Of a DNA stretch of 64,000 nucleotides, positions 48,530 through 60,263 are shown one piece after another. Position numbers and translations under genes: made by a program. The stretch's first letter is position 1; each line of letters begins with the position of its first letter. This DNA is from Epiperipatus broadwayi (taxonomy: Eukaryota; Onychophora; Udeonychophora; Euonychophora; Peripatidae), in assembly GCA_028023455.1 (NCBI GenBank), contig JAQFVV010006340.1, positions 2,941,711 through 3,005,710 on the forward strand, read 5' to 3'. The notes beneath the pieces were generated by a model, which searched no databases, was not told where the DNA came from, and saw only the letters and a program-made list of their open reading frames with translations.

Positions 48530-49020
48530 GCATCCAGAGATGATCAGTCATCAGCCTGGTTGGTGCAAAAGAGAATACTCTTTAAAGTGCATGTACTACT
48601 TTTTATTTTTCTTTAGTCTTATTAGAAGTTAAGTTTATAGTTGGCAGATACAAGTGGCCTGAGCATTTATGATGATCAGCATGATTTATATTCCAGCATT
48701 ATTGTTTAGATTTTTCTGTTTTTGTATTCTGATGGATTCACACTTAGTTTGTGCCTCCAAGTTAATGTTTAAATAATTGTCCAAGCTGGCAAAGGCTCAA
48801 TTATTAGCCTAGTCTACAGAAGACCCATTTCAAATCCAGTTACAAGATGGACTGTTGATTTTATTATGTTATATTATTCATCATTCATGATGATGAATGG
48901 TTGTTTATTTTTAGTATTACTTATACTATTACTTACTTTTTGATAATGCTGGTTGATATATAATTAATTATGATTATGGTTGCTCTGAGGAGTGTCAGGC
49001 TGATCTCACAGAGTTCTCTC
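48530..49020 (+). repeat. Dispersed repeat F, copy 2
   Basis: Aligns with 13665-14185: CATCCAGA, GTGCAAAAGAGAATACTCTTTAAAG, AGTTAAGTTTATAGTTG, GATGATCAGCATGA, GATGGACTGTTGATTTTATTA. Same orientation as copy 1. Confidence 0.65.
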
Positions 49021-49031
49021 ATAGATATCAT

Positions 49032-49120
<89 letters not shown>
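49032..49120. repeat. (CT)n microsatellite
   Basis: About 44 CT units; the LSLSLS frame over it is not a gene. Confidence 0.98.
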
Positions 49121-49126
<6 letters not shown>

Positions 49127-50262
49127 GTGTAATATCTTGCATATATTTTTTGATGTTAAACATTACTTTGATATTTTTTTAATAATATCTTACTTTAAAT
49201 ATTATACTTTTGTAAATTTTTGATTTTGTATTTACTTGGGGTTAATGATGATTTTGTCATCACTCCAGGTATGACTACCATCAACCTCCCTTTTTGTACA
49301 ATTTTCACTACCACATCCAACACCCCATCCCATTACAATATATATGAGCAGATAATATCCATTAAATAGAGAAACACTTTAACTTTTGATGTTACTGTGA
49401 AACTATTAATTACTACTAAGTGACAATTTCTGAGACAAAGCAAGTTTTACTTATAATAACTTTTTGTTGGGGTTCTTAAAAGCAAAAGGTTCCTTTTTAA
49501 CTTTTAGACACTGGTTCTTATTTTGATTTCAACCCAGAAAGGTATTTATTATAGGTGTGACAATGTAGAAGAATATCATCTTTCTTTACATTCTGCAAAT
49601 AATATTTTTAACTTCTTCATAGAGTTGTATATGTTGAATTAATTATTTTTATGGCCTTCTTTGCTTTAAAGACCTACAACAAAAGAGATTTTAGGAGAAA
49701 AACTTGCTTTGCTCATGTAAATAATTAATTCAATATATATAAATGACATGAATTCTGTTTCATAAAACATAACTTTATTAATGACATAATTAGTTAAACA
49801 TTTATTTAAAAAAATAAAAAGCAACAATCTATTTTTTTTACTATTTTTTCACCTTTTAAACATTTCTTATTGCTAAACTGTATTAACTGATTGAATCTGA
49901 CATTTATTACTTTGTTGACAATAATTTGACATCATTATGTTACCTAAAAGAGTTATATTTAATATATTAATGCAATAAATCATAATATATATAAGATTCT
50001 ATATAATTGTTAATATAATTACATTTAATGACAGAGACGACCACTTAACCATTCAAAATATGATAATAAGAAAGTGGTTCCATTTTCTTTCTATGTTTGT
50101 TTTGATGATAATAAAGACAAGTCAAACTTTTCTATCATCAAAGAGAATCTAGGAAGGAAGAGATACCACTTTCTTTTTATTATATTGTCATATGATAGTG
50201 GTATGATAATGGAAAATACGTCATTTACTGAAACATTTATAATTCAAACGAATGTGCTAAAC
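49121..50262. other. No gene seen
   Basis: A+T-rich; a 78-codon plus frame ending in the TA/GT tract has no motif. Confidence 0.5.
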
Positions 50263-50263
50263 G

Positions 50264-50309
<46 letters not shown>
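50263..50309. repeat. (AT)n(GT)n compound microsatellite
   Basis: AT 50263-50284, GT 50285-50309. Confidence 0.97.
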
Positions 50310-50363
50310 ATCCACATGTGTCAGCTATTTTTGACACCTTCCACTTTATAAACATTTATCAAT

Positions 50364-50595
50364 GATGTCATAATATGTTGGACTATTTCCATCCTCTATC
50401 ATAAATGCTGAATGTATAAAAATTAGACTTGAAACTTTTCAAATACAAACAAATTGTTAGTAATAACAGACAAAGAATTGTGTGTTATTACTAAGAAATT
50501 GTTTGTATTTGAAAAGTTTAAAAACAGGTTAAAATTTTTTACTCATTGAATAATTACTGATAGATAACGGAAGTAATCCAACATATTATCACATC
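50364..50595. repeat. Foldback of repeat E, arms about 105-113 bp, 14-base loop
   Basis: Left arm 50364-50468, right arm 50483-50595. Pairs: GATGTCATAATATGTTGG with CCAACATATTATCACATC; CTTTTCAAATACAAACAA with TTGTTTGTATTTGAAAAG; TTAGTAATAACA with TGTTATTACTAA. One arm matches the single copy at 14826-14945. Confidence 0.8.
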
Positions 50596-51615
50596 AAATA
50601 TACCATCATCACAAACATTCAGGCAAATATTTAGCAATAATAACTACTAATTATTTACAATATTAGACTTAATATATCATTTCTAGCTGTGACATAAGCC
50701 TTAAAGTCAGATTAAAATTAAGGAATCTGTTTTTTTAATTCTTATTAAATATAGCCTTCTAGTATCATTTTAAAATAACAAATCCAATTATATGAAGCAT
50801 TGCTTAGGTATATATTGTAACGTTCACAGTAGGTTTAGGCTTTCTATTTTATGCACTAGAAAGTGCAAGTTAATAAAACTATGGAAAAGAAGAATCTGAA
50901 ATTTGAAGAACATAATTATATTACTTGATTAACTGACCTAATATTTATATTACAATTTTCATTGCTGGAAGAATCAGTTTTACATTTATTTAAGAGGGGG
51001 ACAGAGTCCGAAGACTGACTGAGATATTGCATTGCATTGTCAATTCATAACTAATAACTAAAAGCAAGACCAGGATTGTGTTTTCTAGTAGATTTCCAGC
51101 AAATAAATAAAACACAAAATTTTAGAAAGTTTGCTTTCTCATCACTTTACTCTTTTATATGAATTTTTTAATGAATTCTTCACAGGGTTAACTATTAAAC
51201 AAGCATATTGGCAAAGATATTTCAGACAATTCCCTAACATTAATAATCTTTTAAATAATAAAATCTAATAAACTAAAATTAATAATGTACAATGAAAAGT
51301 TGACATTGAAGATAAATATTTTGGCTCAGTGCTGATTTAGTATGCACTCATGGCAACTTTGAATGATAAAAACTGCCCAAAACCCAGGCTGACACATCCA
51401 AGTGATAAATCATATAGATCAATCTATATATTGTTGCATTCCAACCATTCATTACAAAATTGCCATTTTCATCAACAAAATAAAAAAACAATCACTTTAT
51501 TAAAATATTAAAACACAAATTCGCAATTTTCATCAAAAATTAAAAAATAAAAATTTAGTTTGATCAGACTTTTTCATCAATATTACAAAATTGCCATTTT
51601 CCTCAAAAATAACAA
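50596..51615. other. No gene seen
   Basis: A+T-rich; short A-rich repeats of the type CATTTTC(A/C)TCAA(A/C)AAA at 51460-51620 precede repeat H. Confidence 0.5.
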
Positions 51616-51629
51616 AAACACAATTTTTG

Positions 51630-52615
51630 TAGTTATAAGAAATCCAATCACATGATTAAAAAATTAAAAACAAAATTTACAATTTTAAAAAATCAAATTT
51701 AAGTTTCCTAGTTTATTTAATCTTCTACTCATGACAATAAAAAAAATCAATTTTAAGCAGTAATTACATTTTCATACAGTTATATTTATGGAATCATATG
51801 CAAATATTGTACATTCAGATTGGTTAACTAAATTTACATCAACCTTTAAAAATATCAAATTTAAGTTTACTAGTTTATTAAACCATCAACACATGACAAT
51901 GAAAATGATATGCCCATATGAAATAAAGCATATGAACTTACAGTACATAAACAGAAAAAGTAAAGAAATAAATTGGAAAAAAATATTAAAAACACACACG
52001 TTCAATAAATGTAAATTTGATAGATTTAAAATACAAATGCTATGACATGTAAAAAATTATATATATATGCTAAAAGATTATAAAAATACAAATGCTATGA
52101 CATGTAAAAAATTATATATATATGCTAAAAGATTATAACTTTTAAAATATGAATGTTAAAAAATAATGATGGTGCCAAGACTGATTGCTAGTTTAAAATT
52201 AAGTTTGCTAGTTTATCAAGCATTTTTGGTAATAAAAAAAAATTTCATAGTTATAAAAAATGTAATCATGTGATTAAAAAAGTAAAATGCAATTTCGCAA
52301 ATATTTGAAATTAATTTTAAGCAATAATTATATTTTCATACAGTTATACTTATGAAATCACATGACAAAAAATGTGTGAAAACATCTTAAATTCAGATTT
52401 ATTATCAAAATTATATCAACATTTTAAAAAAATCAAATTTAAGCTTACTAGTTTATTAAATCATCTACTCATGACAATCAAAAGGATATACCCTTATAAA
52501 ATAAAGCATAGAAATTTAGAGTACTTAAACAGAAACAGTAAAGTAAAAAATTGAAAAAGATATTAATTAATATCCCACATATTCAATAAACATAAAATTG
52601 ATAGAATTCAAAACG
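51630..52615 (+). repeat. Dispersed repeat H, two plus copies
   Basis: Copies at about 51640-52060 and 52195-52615 share AATTTTAAGCA(A/G)TAATTA, ATTTTCATACAGTTATA, TTAAGTTTACTAGTTTATTAAA, CATGACAAT, AAATAAAGCATA and ACAGAAA(A/C)AGTAAAG. 52040-52075 is repeated at 52083-52130 almost exactly (TACAAATGCTATGACATG). The frames of 60-85 codons here are shared between copies but lack motifs. Confidence 0.7.
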
Positions 52616-53925
52616 GTTGTGTCTGCAACCTAAATATTAAACTTTTATAACTTCTAAACTACAAATGTTATTAAAAGTGTGAATTTCCAAATACTGAAAC
52701 ATTATAACTTTTAATTACCAGAAATCCTTGGTTTGTCCCACATAGATACTGTTCGAAATTCATTTCCTAATGTTGTAATACAATCTACCCTTGATCATGT
52801 GAGATCCAGATGTGTTCAATAAATTGATAATTTGCATCAATACTTCAAATCCTTGAAATTGATACAAATCTCTAGTTATTTACATGCAAGTAACTTTTAC
52901 CATCAACAAATGATCACAGAAACATGTTTAAAGAAAATAAATCGATTTTATTATTGCTGATGCAAATATTGTCTAAAGTTAAGTATATTAATGTTATACT
53001 AAATAAAAAATTAATAAATTAATAAATAAAAAATAATAAATTTGATTTCTTCATTTTGTTATAATTCTTTAGGTTTCTAAAAATTGACGCTTATTTTTAT
53101 TTCCGATTTTAAATAATGGTTGGAGTTGGTAATTATGAAGGAGAAGGTCCACATCAAAATACATATGCTAAAAAATAAAAAGAATAAGAACATAAATAAA
53201 TAAAAATTTGGTGATTATTTCAAATGTAAAAGGTATTTACTTTGAAATAAGATAAACCCAAACCTTTTCACTGTCAATAGGCATCTTTAGCATCCTTGCA
53301 AAATTTAATACATGAATCTCTCATTTAGATACCCTTTGTCCATCTGCCAACAAATTGAATTTAAATGTGATTGTAAAACATCTGGTAACATCCCTGTCAT
53401 TTTTTAAAATATCTTAACTTTGGCTTTCAGCCATGATTGTTCAAATGGATAAAAATTTGTCTTTTATAAACATTTTCACATCATATGATCACATGTCAAC
53501 AATATTTATTTTTTATCTCTATTTACTTAAATATAGAAAGATTTAGATATTTTAAAGTAATTAACAAAAGAATAAAGACCTGAAAGACGTATTGCAGGTG
53601 AAAGGCAATTTTTAAAAACCTAAACAAATAATTTTAGCAATAATAAAATCTATTTATTTTCTTTAATTATTCAAATGGAAGTCAATTTCTGATAATGCAC
53701 TATTTCTTAAATATAACAAATCTACACGCATGCACTCACTCACTGGTAAGACTTTAAAAAACTTTAGTGAATCACTTATGTTTAGAGCATACATTCTATA
53801 TACACCAACCCTTAGAAACCATGCTTAAATCAGGGCTTGAGTCTATTGTGTGCCTGTTGTTATAATCAACTATTTAATTATAAACATCTATTTTACATTT
53901 CTTGAACATGTGGATTTTTTATTAA
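52616..53925. other. No gene seen
   Basis: A+T-rich and featureless on both strands. Confidence 0.5.
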
Positions 53926-53929
53926 TATT

Positions 53930-54340
53930 TTTTTCAATTTTTTCCTTTACTTTTTCTGTTTAAGTACTCTAAATTCCTATGCCTTATTTCATATGGGCAT
54001 ATCCTTTTATTGTCATGAGTAGATAATTTAATAAACTAGTAAACATAAATATAATTTTTTTAAACATTGATGTAAATTTAGATAATGAATCTGAATTTTA
54101 GATGTTTGTGCATCTTTTTTGTCACATGATTCCATAAGTATAACTATGGAAATATAATTATTGCTTAAAATTAATTTCAAATATTTGCGAAAGTGCATTT
54201 TACTTTTTTTAATCACTTGATTACATTTTTTCCTTTACTTTTTCTGTTTAAGTACTCTAAATTCATATGCTTTATTTCATATGGGTATATACTTTTGATT
54301 GTTATGTGTAGATGGTTTATTAAACTAGTAAACTTAATCC
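53930..54340 (-). repeat. Dispersed repeat H, two inverted partial copies
   Basis: TTTTCCTTTACTTTTTCTG, TTAAGTACTCTAAATTC and ATGCTTTATTTCATATGGG are the reverse complement of the ends of the plus copies; they occur at about 53939 and again at about 54227. The intervening part (TTTCAAATATTTGCGAAAG) is complementary to 52292-52312. Confidence 0.7.
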
Positions 54341-54344
54341 TTTC

Positions 54345-55200
54345 AAAGTCTGCATTTGCTGACATTTTTTTGTCTCACACATCAACATAAAATATGTGAT
54401 AAAATGATAATTACTTATCTGAAAATAATAAATTTGACTTCATTTGATAGATATTTTGGTTTACTACTGAAATAAATTTTAAATGTTCACATTTTGTTTC
54501 TGTAAATATTAAAATAAATGAGATCGTAAACAAACCAAAGGGTTTAGACATCATCATTTCTAGAAAGATTATTTTCAGTTTATAGAATCAAAAAAATATT
54601 TCTTAATTCTTATTATTTTTAAACATCCAAATGAATATTTATTTGTTTCTCTTATATCTAATGAATTATGCTTTAAACGTTTAACATTTTTGAATATTTA
54701 TTGTAAATTTGTGGTATTTTCATACTGATATATAAAAATAGATTGCTTATGTAGAAACTAAACTTGTAAATTGCTTCAGGCCATGCTTACATTTGCTGCT
54801 AATGTAATGTTAAATTTTTGAAAATAAAGTATTTCAAGTCAAAATAAGAAACTAATAGTTTGTATTCTTGATATCTAATAATCATAGTTTAAATTATTTT
54901 AAAAAAAATATCCAAAACTGTAATAAATTCACAAATAAACATATTTTTGGTCATTGGAACTATTTTCTTTAAACAATGTTGTAAAACACCAAACATTTTA
55001 CAGCCTTGGCAACAGACAATGACTAAACATGTCAGGACAAGGCTTATGTTTATTGTAAAAGTGGGAATTTTGAATTCTCCACCTTCTACCATAAAATTTT
55101 TAGTAAAAATTTAATATAATAAAATATACCATTTTACATGCATTTTAACATATAACACTTATAAAAAAATTCTCCAGTTTGTGAATTTGTCAAAAGTCAA
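54345..55200 (+). repeat. Dispersed repeat G, copy 2
   Basis: Aligned to 42355-43440, same orientation; shorter because it lacks the internal duplication. It ends near CTCCAG...GTGAATT...CAAAAG, as copy 1 does. Confidence 0.75.
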
Positions 55201-55224
55201 AATTCTATCATCTTGCTAAATTGG

Positions 55225-55440
55225 CAGGTTAAATTTGATTTTTTTAAAGGTTGATGTGAATTTAGATGATGAAATTTGAATGTGAAATATTTGTGTGCCT
55301 TTTTTAATCATGTGACTTCATAAATATAACTGTATGAAAATGTAATTATTGCTTAAAATTGATTTTTTTTATTGTCATGAGTAGACAGTTAAGTAAACTA
55401 GGAAACTTAAATTTGTTTTTTTTTAATTGTGAATTTTATG
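55225..55440 (-). repeat. Dispersed repeat H, third inverted copy
   Basis: AATCATGTGACTTCATAAATA, CATACAGTTAT in inverted form, TAATTATTGCTTAAAATTGAT and GTCATGAGTAGACAGTTAAG are the reverse complement of repeat H. Confidence 0.65.
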
Positions 55441-55484
55441 TTTTATTTTTTATATGGACGTACAAAAGGCTTTTGAACAGAGTA

Positions 55485-58110
55485 AACATTTTAAAATTGT
55501 TATGGGAGATTTTAATACTACAATTGGTAAACAAATAAAAGATTAAAGTGCTGTAGATAATTTTGGTTAGAAATGAGAGAGGATACAGACTTGTGGAGTT
55601 TTCAGAAAAAGAAAAACTTTATATTATGCATTCTTTTTTGAGAAAAATGTTAAAAGTAAATGGACATGGACGCATCCAAATGAAGGTACAGCAAAATTGA
55701 ATTATATTTGGACTAATAGAAAATACAATTTATCTTTAAAGTGCATGTGCATTGGCTTAATTGCTAATATCACTATAACAGTATTAAAACATAACGCTAT
55801 ATAAAAAATAATATCTCATTATATTTCAAGATTGTAATGTTCTTAATAAATTTAACACAGGAAGTGATCACCGATTAGTAAGATGTAAGATACATGTTAA
55901 TGCAACACTAGAAAAACAAAAATTATTAAGAAAACTAATATTTACACTTGAAATTCATAATCTTCCGAAACATTCTAATGAAATTAAATTAGAATTTACA
56001 AATCGGTTCCAAATATAATAGATTTGAACATGATTCAGATTTGAATTAAATTCATAAGAAAATAACCGATACCATTTTAAAAACTGCAACAAAGATAGCT
56101 GGTAGAAAGTAACCACAATTGACAAATAAAATTTCTACCGGGGCGAGAGAATTTATGAAAAAAAGAAGGAATATGAAAATATACAAAAATGATGTATAAA
56201 CAAGACATTTATTTATTATAGCGTGATGTTTAATAACTTTAATATTAATAAGCCAATAAGCTTACATCTATAAAGCGCATGTGCATTAGCTTATTGGCTT
56301 ATTAATATTAAAATGATGTATGAAAAAGGATTGAATACTGCCGATTTTATAAAATGGTGTGGAAACGAGTTGAAAATGATATAAGAAAATATAAGTGTGA
56401 ACTAGCAAGGAAAGCTGTAGAAGAAACTATAATCTTGACTGTAAAAGAACATTTAGGTATTGGTAGGAAATTTATATCTGCAATAAGAAAAAAAGATGGA
56501 ATTATTACTAAAAAGAGTAATGACATCATGGAATGAGTAGAAGACTTCTATCAAGAATTATATAGTTACAAAGAACAAGTACCTCCTATATCTATTATAT
56601 CTCCCGAATTGTCCAGAATTTTAAATGAAGAAGTGAGATATGCAATTACATTTATGAAGAAAGAAAAATCTCCAGGTAATGATGGAATTATAATTGATAT
56701 ATTAAAAGAAGCAGGTGAAGAAATAGAATTCCTTTTAGCAAAATTATATATGAAATGTCTAAATGATAAAGTTGTATCAGATGATAGGAAGAACGCAGTA
56801 TTAATATTAATATTTTAAAAAGGTGATAAAGAAATATTACAAATTATAGACCTATCAGCCTTTTATCAACTTTTTACAAAAGTTTTACGAAGATAATGAC
56901 AAATCGTCTACAGAGAACATTGGATTTCTATAAACCAAGAGAACAAGTTGAATTTAAAAGTGGTTTAGCACAGTAGATCATATCCAAGTATAGAGAAAAG
57001 TTATAGAAAGGACAAATGAATATGAATTGCCATTATGCATTGGATTTGCAGATTATGAAAAGGTATTTGATTATATAAACATTTCTTCAGTGATTAAAGC
57101 ATTGAATCTCCAAGGTATAGATCCAGGATATTGTCATATTTTGAAGAATATTTATAAAAATGCAACAGAAGCAATTAGATTACATAATAATACTAAGAGA
57201 ATCAAGAATGAAAAAGGTGTAAGAGAGAGTGATTCCATATCTCCAAAAGTTTTTACAGCAGTGCCGCAAGAAGTATTTTGTGGATTAAAATGGGAAGCTA
57301 AATGAATGAAAGTAAATGGAGATTATTTAAGTCATTTACATTTTGCAAATGATGTGGTTGTTTTTGCAAATAATACTTTAGAGCTGCACAAAATGTTGCA
57401 GGAGTTATCAGATGAAAGTAGAAAAGTAGGGGTAAAGATAAATGTTAATAAGACTAAAATAATGTTCAATGGATTTTCTCATAATATGAAAATAAAGATT
57501 GGTTATGATGAGGTAGAAGAAGTTAACACCTACAAATAAATTGGTCAGATTATTAGCACAGATAGAAACATAATGGATGAAATTAATCATAGAATTAAAC
57601 TTGGTTAGAGTGCATTTGGTAGAAATAACTTGGTACTAAAAGGAAATATGCCTATGTGTTTGAAAAGGAAGATTTTTAATAAATATGTTTTACCAGTTTT
57701 TATTTATGGATCTGAGACTTGGATATTTAATGGAAGAGCAATACACAGACTTCAGACCACTCAAGAAGTCTGGAGAGATGCAGGTTAGGAAAACAAGAAG
57801 AGATTGAAAACGCTACATATGGGTAAAAAAACAAACAGGTGTTGCTGACCTCATTGAAAAAATTAAAAGACTGAAGTGGAGTTGGGGTGGACATATTTCT
57901 AGAGGAGATGATAAGAGATGAACAATTGAAATCTTAAATTAGATTCCAAGAGATTGTAAAAGACCCAAAAAGAGACCACATGTGAGATGTATGGATGAAA
58001 TTGGAAAATGTGCAGGGGTGATGTGGAAAAGAGAAGTTAAAGATCAGAGAAGATGGATTTAACTTGGAGAGACCTTCATACTGCAGTGGATTGATAATTG
58101 TTGATGATGA
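55485..58110 (+). pseudogene. Decayed RTE-like LINE: APE endonuclease - reverse transcriptase
   Basis: Plus-strand pieces in order: KIVMGDFNTTIGKQ (GDFN at 55505-55516), FFEKNVKSKWTWTHPNEGTAKLNYIWTNRK, GSDHRLVRCKI (SDH near 55863), a connecting region, RILNEEVRYAITFMKKEKSPGNDGIIIDILKEAGEEI (56609-56818), FADYEKVFD (motif A, near 57045), RGVRQ-like GVRESDSISPKVFTA, LHFANDVVVFANN (FADD changed to FAND, codons 57342-57353), KINVNKTKIMFNG, LPVFIYGSETW. It ends near 58075 in CAGTGGATTGATAATTG followed by a (TGATGA) tract; short 3' tandem tails of this kind are typical of RTE-type LINEs. Many stops and the lost catalytic Asp: dead. A small hairpin element has landed in it at about 56210-56310. Confidence 0.8.
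56241..56309. repeat. Perfect 21-bp hairpin, MITE-like, inside the LINE
   Basis: AATATTAATAAGCCAATAAG plus C (56241-56261) and its exact complement (56289-56309), 27-base loop holding GCGCATGTGCATTA. A related GTGCATGTGCATTGGCTTAA occurs at 55740-55759 in the same LINE, suggesting two insertions of one small family. Confidence 0.7.
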
Positions 58111-58125
58111 TGATGATTATGAAGA
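58085..58125 (+). repeat. (TGATGA) 3' tail of the RTE-like LINE
   Basis: TTGATAATTGTTGATGATGATGATGATTATG closes the LINE; the 5' side still reads as ORF2 C-terminus (WRDLHTAVD). Confidence 0.65.
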
Positions 58126-59040
58126 ATATTACTATATTAGGGTATATTTCACTTATTTGTATCTAAATAAAGTTTGCCACTTATTTCTACAGTTTCTAAA
58201 TACATATCAGGTCATAAGAATAACTGTTCTTTAGTTTCTTAATTACCAACATGCAGTATTTTCACCTTTTTTTAGAAGTATGTTAATTTCATAAATAAGA
58301 CATCTGCTAGAATGATGGTTCCCTCTCTGATGCCAATTTTTTATTAACATCTAAATAATTTTCCAATAATCTTCAGCTGCCCTACTCATTAAGATTAACA
58401 AAAATTAAACAAAATATAATTAATAATAATAATAACAGCCACAGTAACAACAATATTAAAATGATTGTCCGTTCGAATGTAATGAGTATCTATTTTATTT
58501 AAATTGATTTTTTTTTTTTGCATGCGTACAACCAATTACTAAATTCATTGCTTTTTGTTCTGATATTATTCATACATTTATGACTTTATATATATATTGT
58601 ACCTATATTGATATAGGCACATATAATTTTTATCTAAAATTATTATTAAAGTAATCTTTCATAAAAGAAAAACATAAAATTAAATGTTGAAGAATTTATT
58701 GCAGCTTGTTTTCGAAAAAGATAAGAATTAAATAGTTTTTTTTTTAGTATTCGTAAAAATATAATTTGGAAAAGTTAAAACATGCAAATCTCTTTTCATT
58801 CAAGTTTAATTAAAGAAAAAATAATGTTAAAACTAAATAGTAAATTGTATTAAAAATATATGTGCGTATATATGTACATTTGTAAATATATAAAATGTAT
58901 GTGAAAGTTAAAAGAAGATTATCATTAAAAAACATGGCAATGGCTATTAGATATTAATTAATATAAAACAATACGTTTTTGCATGGCTATTACTAATTAA
59001 GCAATCTTTCAAAACACATTTATCAAAGGATTAATTGATA
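58126..59040. other. No feature seen
   Basis: A+T-rich, no gene. Confidence 0.5.
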
Positions 59041-59089
59041 AGGAATTTGACAACAGATCTTTGCCGGAGATATCAGAAAGACAACAAGG

Positions 59090-59205
59090 TGCAGGTATAA
59101 ATAGACCTATTGTATTGGACAGTAATTCATTCCACAAATTAATTGAGTTGAGACAATCAGTTCACAAAGTAATTGAGTAGTGCAGTTCAGAAATTAATTG
59201 AGCAG
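59090..59205 (+). promoter_or_regulatory. Promoter-like patch: TATA box and three spaced repeats
   Basis: TATAAATA at 59096-59103 in a GC-flanked context (GCAGG before, GACC after), with an initiator-like CAGTAATTC about 25-30 bp on. Then CACAAATTAATTGAG (59133), CACAAAGTAATTGAG (59163) and CAGAAATTAATTGAG (59188). The following 300 bp are less A+T-rich. GGCACCCGTG at about 60040, after AGATAGCT, resembles a primer-binding site, so an LTR is possible; I found no second LTR. It could equally be a host 5' region. Confidence 0.3.
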
Positions 59206-60237
59206 TTAACAAACAAAATGCAGTGCTGAGAAGATTTTGGGAACACACATTTATCTCCAGCCCAGATGTCCGATGAAAACAGCAGATCTGCCCGTGAAAT
59301 AATGTCAGCTTAACATCGTAGAAAATCTCCATCCGTATCTAATTGTCTTCGATAGTAATAATCGTGAAAATCAGGAAACTCAGCAAGGAAACGTCCCAGT
59401 CGGCTGGAATCATTCATACTGGAACCATTCATACTGGAAGAAACAACAAACAAGAAGAAAACAAAGTGTTAAATCTACGTTCAAAATCCTAGGTAAAACA
59501 TTTGCTTATTTTCGTTATAGCCGTTGCATTTCATTAATTCATGCGAATCCTCCAAGAGTCTAATTATATGAACTCGATATCATACATAAATGAACTATTG
59601 ATATGTGTGTGATTAAATTTCAAATGCTATGTAGTCCTTTATTATCATTATTATGTGTGTGCATGAGTTAATATGTGCGTGATCATTCTATCAATATTTA
59701 TTAGTTAAATTAGAGTGTTCTGTTATTGAATCTATAGGAATGTTTAAACTATTTGGAAATGTTAATTTAAAATATGCGTGTGTTTTATTAGAATTATAAA
59801 ATGTTTAAATTTAGTAAATAAATGTTAGTTAATAAATTATTTTTCAAATTAAACTATATTTGTCGGTCAATTCTTTTTGTCAATTCTTTTTAACAAATTC
59901 TTTTATTAATTCTTTTAATCACTAATTAAGTATAATCTATTAGTGATTACAAACAACTGAGCTAGTCGTGGATTTAGGCATTGAGTTAGTGGCCATTGCT
60001 TAAAGTGCGTTATTTATTCATCCTTGAATAGATAGCTGGCACCCGTGTTTATACACAAACAAAAAAAAGTGCTTTGAACTTGGTGTTGAACTCAACAGTC
60101 GAGAAAAAGTTATGTCCTAGAAATGTAACGTTAGTTATATACTTTATAGCTATCGTTTGGGCATACATACTCTCCGAGTATGTTCTTCTCTGCCTAAGAG
60201 GCCGGTGTTTCGAATACACATATATGAACTCGGTTCA
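59206..60237. other. No gene supported
   Basis: 59206-59495 is mixed composition, with a direct repeat of TCATTCATACTGGAA (about 59412 and 59429) and a possible splice donor CTAGGTAAAAC at about 59490. Beyond that it is A+T-rich. Confidence 0.4.
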
Positions 60238-60263
60238 ATATATATATATATATATATATATAT
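60238..60263. repeat. (TA)n microsatellite
   Basis: About 13 TA units. Confidence 0.9.

Noticed and set aside
48970-49182. LSLSLS and IYIYIY frames over microsatellites (also 31163-31453, 32174-32395)
   Set aside because: Purely (CT)n and (TA)n.
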